Source of the DNA: Amblyornis subalaris
Taxonomy: Eukaryota > Chordata > Aves > Passeriformes > Ptilonorhynchidae
Assembly (NCBI GenBank): GCA_018881555.1
Contig: JACAXG010000025.1
Location: 8,129,899-8,193,898, forward strand
Direction of reading: 5' to 3'
Length of the DNA stretch: 64,000 nt
The notes under the pieces were generated by a model. The model had not been told where the DNA came from. It did no database searches and worked only from the letters and a program-made list of their open reading frames with translations. The translations under genes and the position numbers were made by a program. Below, in pieces: positions 55,401 to 61,400 of the stretch. Each line of letters begins with the position of its first letter. The stretch's first letter is position 1.

Positions 55401-58400
55401 TCTCCCTAATTTTTATTATTATGATAGTTTCTTGTGCTTCTGTTACACAGACTCATCAGTCCCTTTTGATTAAAGAGCAGAGATAATGCACTGACTCCCA
55501 CTTACAGAACCCTCATGGTTTGAAATCCAACTAACCGGAAAAAAACCCCCACCTGCATTTGCCTCCTTGAGATATTGATCCAACTGCAGTTGGAAGCTTG
55601 GATGCAACATAAACATGGTTATACCTGGACAGGGGCAGACTTACATGAGCTCAGTGAGAAGAAAGATCAGTGTAAAACAAACAACCTGAAAAAAAGCAGG
55701 GGGGGCACAGTGCATCACAAAAACATGCTGCTTATTTATCTCTAGGCTGTATTTTTCAGGAGACAACAATCTTCTGATTAGAACATGGTTACATAAATGG
55801 AGACCCTGTATCTATGCCTGATGAGCTGTAAGTCATTTGAAAATCAACCCAGTCATCTGAGACAGGAAGATTCTCTGTATGTGAAGACAACTGAGTATAA
55901 CTACATCATTCTATGATGGGAACACTATGAGCAAGGGTGCCTTGGAATATGAAGATGCAATGGCTGACTCAGAATTGCTCCTGAGCTGCAAGACAATTCC
56001 TGCACAGCCAAAGAGATTCTACTCACATCTGCAAAGGAGGAACTTCAGAGTAGCCTTCAAACAGAGAAACAAATTATGTCCAATGGGAGAGTGTCAGAAC
56101 CTTTACTCACATGTTTTGTGTTGTAAATAAAGCNCTGGCCTTTCTATTCTAAACACAGAGTTATCAGGAAGGGGAACAGACCAGGCTGTGGGAACATACC
56201 AGTCTCAAGGTCATGGTTCATTTGCCCTACCACCTTTTTCAGTTATCCCATTTATTCTGAATAGCTAAAGAAAAACACAGATCATGTGCAAATAATTAAT
56301 TTTAAAATAATCCTGGAGGAAACATCTTTATTGCAAAGTATGCTATTCTTTGTTTATAACCACACACAGACACACCCACACCCACACCCACACAGATACC
56401 CTGGGAGAGAGCCCNGGAAAAAAAAAACAATTGCACTTCAGGAATAAAAGAGGTGATCAAGCTGAATAAATTTTTCTAGTCTTTAATAGATATGGCTTTA
56501 AATGGAAAGAGTTCTTAGCTAAAGCATGTAGTGCCTGCACCTCTGAAATCATTTGGAATCGAAGCAAAACACTAGTGTTTGGGCCTAACTCTGATACCAA
56601 GAGGAAGTTAAGGAAACCTGACTGCTCAGTTGTGTAATCAGAGCAGGGGAAGAGATTATATGGTTTGATAAAAGTAAAAAATATTTACCTTTTTCTTGAT
56701 TCAACTTTAGCCAAATGTTAGCATCTCATATTTCTAGCTGAGAAGCAACCAGAAGAGCTGTGATTTCAAGATCTTGGGAACAGAGCTGCTAATACCAATT
56801 ATGACCTGCTCAGCTGATGGAAGGGTAGAATCAGGCACTGGTTTCCTCGCTACCATAAAGAATGAAATACTGCACTTATGCTGAAAAGCATAAACATATG
56901 CATTGAAAAACGAATGATGTTTAAATGATCGCTTGCTTTCCTACATCCATCTTAAGGTTGTTCCCATTGTGCAGCTGGAATTGTGCATCTTGATTGCTTA
57001 GGATAAGCAGTGCTAGGTCTGACAGGATACTAGAAGTGGTTCTTGATGGGAAATGTTCAGTTCAAAATGGGCAAAGCAGTTTTGATGTAGTACTTCTTTA
57101 TTCCTGTTAAATCAATCTGTTGTTACGCTTATGTGTAAGAGGTTTTTCAGGACAAAGCAGACACAATTCAAGAGAAGACAAAATCTTAGTTAAAACTAAA
57201 TTTGAAACTAAGCTCACTCACTACTTCTCATACGTGCAGGTAGGCCTTTCCTACGTATCTTCTGTGAGTTAGGTTATAACATTCTGGTAATTTTACACTC
57301 ATACAATGTAACTTTTGAATCATTCAGAGTATTTTGAGTGGAAACTAAATACAAATACAAATCGGGACAGGTACCTACAGTAGCCGAACCAGAAAGGTTT
57401 CAGTTGTGCTAATAATGTCAAGGTCACGGGTTTGATCCTGGTACAGGCCATTCACATCAGAGTTGGACTCAATGATTCTTGTGGGTCCCTTCCACCTCAA
57501 AATATTCTGTGATAATTTGCTTAAAACTTATTATCTCTGCAGGATCAGGAAGCCAGCTCACTATGCTCAGAGCAGAAGCTCGTGCCGAAGGCGTGGGGGC
57601 AGCACAGGATGTGTCACAGCGCTGTGAGGNNNNNNNNNNNNNNNNNNNNNNNNNNNNNNNNNNNNNNNNNNNNNNNNNNNNNNNNNNNNNNNNNNNNNNN
57701 NNNNNNNNNNNNNNNNNNNNNNNNNNNNNNNNNNNNNNNNNNNNNNNNNNNNNNNNNNNNNNNNNNNNNNNNNNNNNNNNNNNNNNNNNNNNNNNNNNNN
57801 NNNNNNNNNNNNNNNNNNNNNNNNNNNNNNNNNNNNNNNNNNNNNNNNNNNNNNNNNNNNNNNNNNNNNNNNNNNNNNNNNNNNNNNNNNNNNNNNNNNN
57901 NNNNNNNNNNNNNNNNNNNNNNNNNNNNNNNNNNNNNNNNNNNNNNNNNNNNNNNNNNNNNNNNNNNNNNNNNNNNNNNNNNNNNNNNNNNNNNNNNNNN
58001 NNNNNNNNNNNNNNNNNNNNNNNNNNNNNNNNNNNNNNNNNNNNNNNNNNNNNNNNNNNNNNNNNNNNNNNNNNNNNNNNNNNNNNNNNNNNNNNNNNNN
58101 NNNNNNNNNNNNNNNNNNNNNNNNNNNNNNNNNNNNNNNNNNNNNNNNNNNNNNNNNNNNNNNNNNNNNNNNCACAGCCCGGGTACCTCACCTGGGCACA
58201 GCCGTGTCACCAGCGCGCTCTGCCGGACACAGTGCGGAACTGCGGCAACACCGAACCTGCTCACACCATCCTTCGTGCACTTGTTGCTCGTGTAAAGGGG
58301 TTTTCTTCAGGTGTCCCAGCGGGTTTTATGAGGGTGACTTACAGTGCTTTGGGGTGTCAGTGCGTTCACGCAGGTGTTGCAGAGCAGGGGGTTCCTTACC

Positions 58401-61400
58401 ATTGAGAAGCCATGTGATGTGAGGCACAGGGACCCCTCCCACACAGCACTGCAGCACAAAGTCTTGCCCTTCGCTCACAGTGCATCCTTTCAAGACACTG
58501 GAAAAGCACGGAGCAACCTCTTCAACTTTAGGCCCTTTAAAACCAAAACGAAAACAGTTCCTTTAACCCAAATTGACAAACTCAGCTTTATGACTTAGTG
58601 GCTTTTTCTAGGTATGTTTAGGTGACATGGCCGGTGAAATGTTTTATTGAGGGATGGAAATAATTTTGAGCAGTGGACTGGTTTAAAGAAGGGGTTTTTC
58701 TATCATCTCCAAGGCAGGCACTGCCAGCCCTCAAACTCTGTTTTAGGTGGTGATTTTCTATGCCAGAATCCACCATTTGCAGCCAATCATATATGCAGCA
58801 CATTACCAGAGCACTCAGCACGAAAAATAAGGAGGATAATTCTTCTCTCCTCTTGTCTGTCTTCTCCCAGTCCCTCTCCCAGTGAGAAACAGTGTGACTT
58901 AAGCATGGAGTTTATAGGTCTCTCATGAGACAAGTATCCTGCTTTAACTTCAGGCACGGCACATAGAGAAAAGTTGCATAAACATGAACATAGATCCAGA
59001 ACAAAACTTAAAACCAGGTGAAAACATTAGAATTGAGGACAGGATTTCCTAGAGGTCAACAAATTTTTCAACCAGACCACTAAGACAGCGCCTTCAAGCT
59101 TAAAATAATTTGTCACTGGGAGGTGTTCTTCAATTTAGCAAACGCAATTTTCATTCCTTCTCCTTCCTTCCACAGGATTGGTTTGTACTCAAAAAACATT
59201 TGAAATTTGCAGTGTAGAAATGCTAAGCAACTTCAAAAGAACTAAATGCAGAACAACAATAAACCCATTGACAACCTGTATTAAATGCAAGCATTAATAG
59301 GAAACCTGAGTAGAGAACAGGCCTCTCTGTGTACAAAACATTTATTGAGATGGTTTTAGCTACACAAACAATAAAAAACCAATATGTCAGAAGGGAAACT
59401 GATGCAGAAAGTGGCTTGCCAGCTATCTCACATCACAGTATTCACAGAGGTAGGAATCAGAATTAACTTGAATTGAGAAGTCAAATAAGTGTGATGTAGT
59501 CACTGCCCTCTGACAGCTTAAAAAAGGCCAGCCACAGTTTTCAAAGTGCAGATGGGCTCACAAGAGCTTACTTACTTCTGACAGTTAACAACCAGCTGGT
59601 GGAAGTCTGGCCTTTGGGGTTGACAGCTGCACAGCTGTAAGATCCACTGTCCCTCAAGTGGGCTTTCTTTATCCATAGGCAATGAATTCCATCTTCTTCA
59701 TATATTTGGACATCTTCTCCAGTTTTAACAGGTCGACCTTCTTTGAACCACTCCACATCTGGTTTTGGCTTCCCTGAAACTAGACAATCAGACATTTTGA
59801 TTTTTATGAACAGGTATTCGTAATTAGTGTTATTTAGTACAATTCCATTATTTACTTTACTGTAAATTAGGTACACTTTACACGTACATAATTATAAACC
59901 TTAATGGGCAATACACAAAACTATTGTCAAAAAGACAGCTTGATATTTCTGATCCTCTAAAACCTCTTTGCCAGTCCATCTTTTAAAATAACAAATATTT
60001 GGTAACTTGAAAAACACCCTTCTGTGTCTGAAAACTGTTCTTCTAAAAGTCATAGATAAAATGGATGTGAAACTGAAACAGAAGTTTCTGTCTGAACACA
60101 AACGCTTCTCTAGTAAGTGCTGGCACAGGTTGTGGAGTTTTCCTGCCCTGGAAATACTCAAAGTCACCTTGATATAGTCCTGGATCTGCTTTAGGTGAGG
60201 CTGCATGAGCAGGGAGAAGATCCTGTGAAAGCAATCCTGGTCACTGTTTGCAGAGAGAGTTTCTTGGATTACTTATTAAAGTGCATTAGGGATGTTCCAT
60301 TGTAACTTCCCTGCAGACACCTTGCCTTTGCGTGTAAGAGTTTGTGCTTTGGGTCCAAAGCCAAATGAAAAGGCATTCACTGGCTTCAATACAAACTGGA
60401 TGATCTCCTTGTTTCTCTACAATACAGACTATGATGCCCTACAAAATAGGGTCATGAATTAGTTAAAGACTGCAAAGTGTGAGAGATGCTCTGACAGAAA
60501 ACAATTTACATTTTTAGTAATATACTTGAAAAACAAACTATTCAAAATATGCCAGGATCTTTGGAATTTTTTCTCCCCTCCAGACTCTCTGGACTTGTGA
60601 TATGAATTGTATTCTGTACTCACGGGGCAAGACTTATCAAGAAATGAAATAAATTACCGTGGTGTTTTGTGATTTTTTTTTTTTCTCCAGAGAAATAAAA
60701 AAAACAATTTCTCTCTCATTTATGTGAACACTTTGAAGTGAAAATGTTATTAAAAAAATAGCAGAAAAATGCTTCCAAATTATTGTCTACTAAAACTGCA
60801 ATTAAAAAAAGAAGAAGAGAAGCGTTCCAAAACTGCATTTAAAAAAAAGAAGAAGAGAAGCGTTCCAAATCTACTACCCAGATTCAGCAAAATGCAGCTC
60901 TCATCAGTCTTCTGCAAGGTTAAAATCTGCTCAACTTCTGTGGAGTAAACTCTAAACCTCCCTTTTAACTCTGACTTTATCACTTCAGCTGTTAAGAAGC
61001 ACTCAGATCAGGTTTACCAAACACTAGATGCAAAAGTAGATGCTGCAAGGGACATGCAGTGACTGACTGTATTTTCTTATCTGATAATTTTTTTGGCTCA
61101 AGGGCAATATAACTAACTACAGTTCTGGAAAGTGTACCACCCATTTTCTGTCTTGAACCCTCATGTAAGAGGGCCTAAAACTACCTCCTAGAAGGAGCAG
61201 CATTGGTCACATCTAGGGAAACCCCAGATGAGAGAGGAGATGGACACCATGGTATGGGATGATTTGAAAATTTCACTAAGACAAGTATTGTGGAACCAGC
61301 ATTGGATTCTGCATTTATTTCCAAACGGCTTTAGGAGGAGAACAGCTTTCAAAGAAGAAGGAATTGCTTTCCCACTTCCACACACAGAAGGGGAACCTGA

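Larger units (their letters stand above)
51573..58399 (-). other. MYLK: MYLK intron d-e (6.8 kb)
   Basis: Holds the SINE at 57381-57515, the 543-base gap at 57630-58172 with GC-rich flanks, and a CACACC-type simple repeat at 56360-56393. The interval 51573-56350 shows no recognisable exon or repeat apart from a doubtful CR1-like scrap near 53.1 kb. Confidence 0.85.

Noticed and set aside
57479..58405. Open frames of 200-308 codons on both strands around 57.5-58.4 kb
   Set aside because: They are artefacts of reading through 543 undetermined bases.
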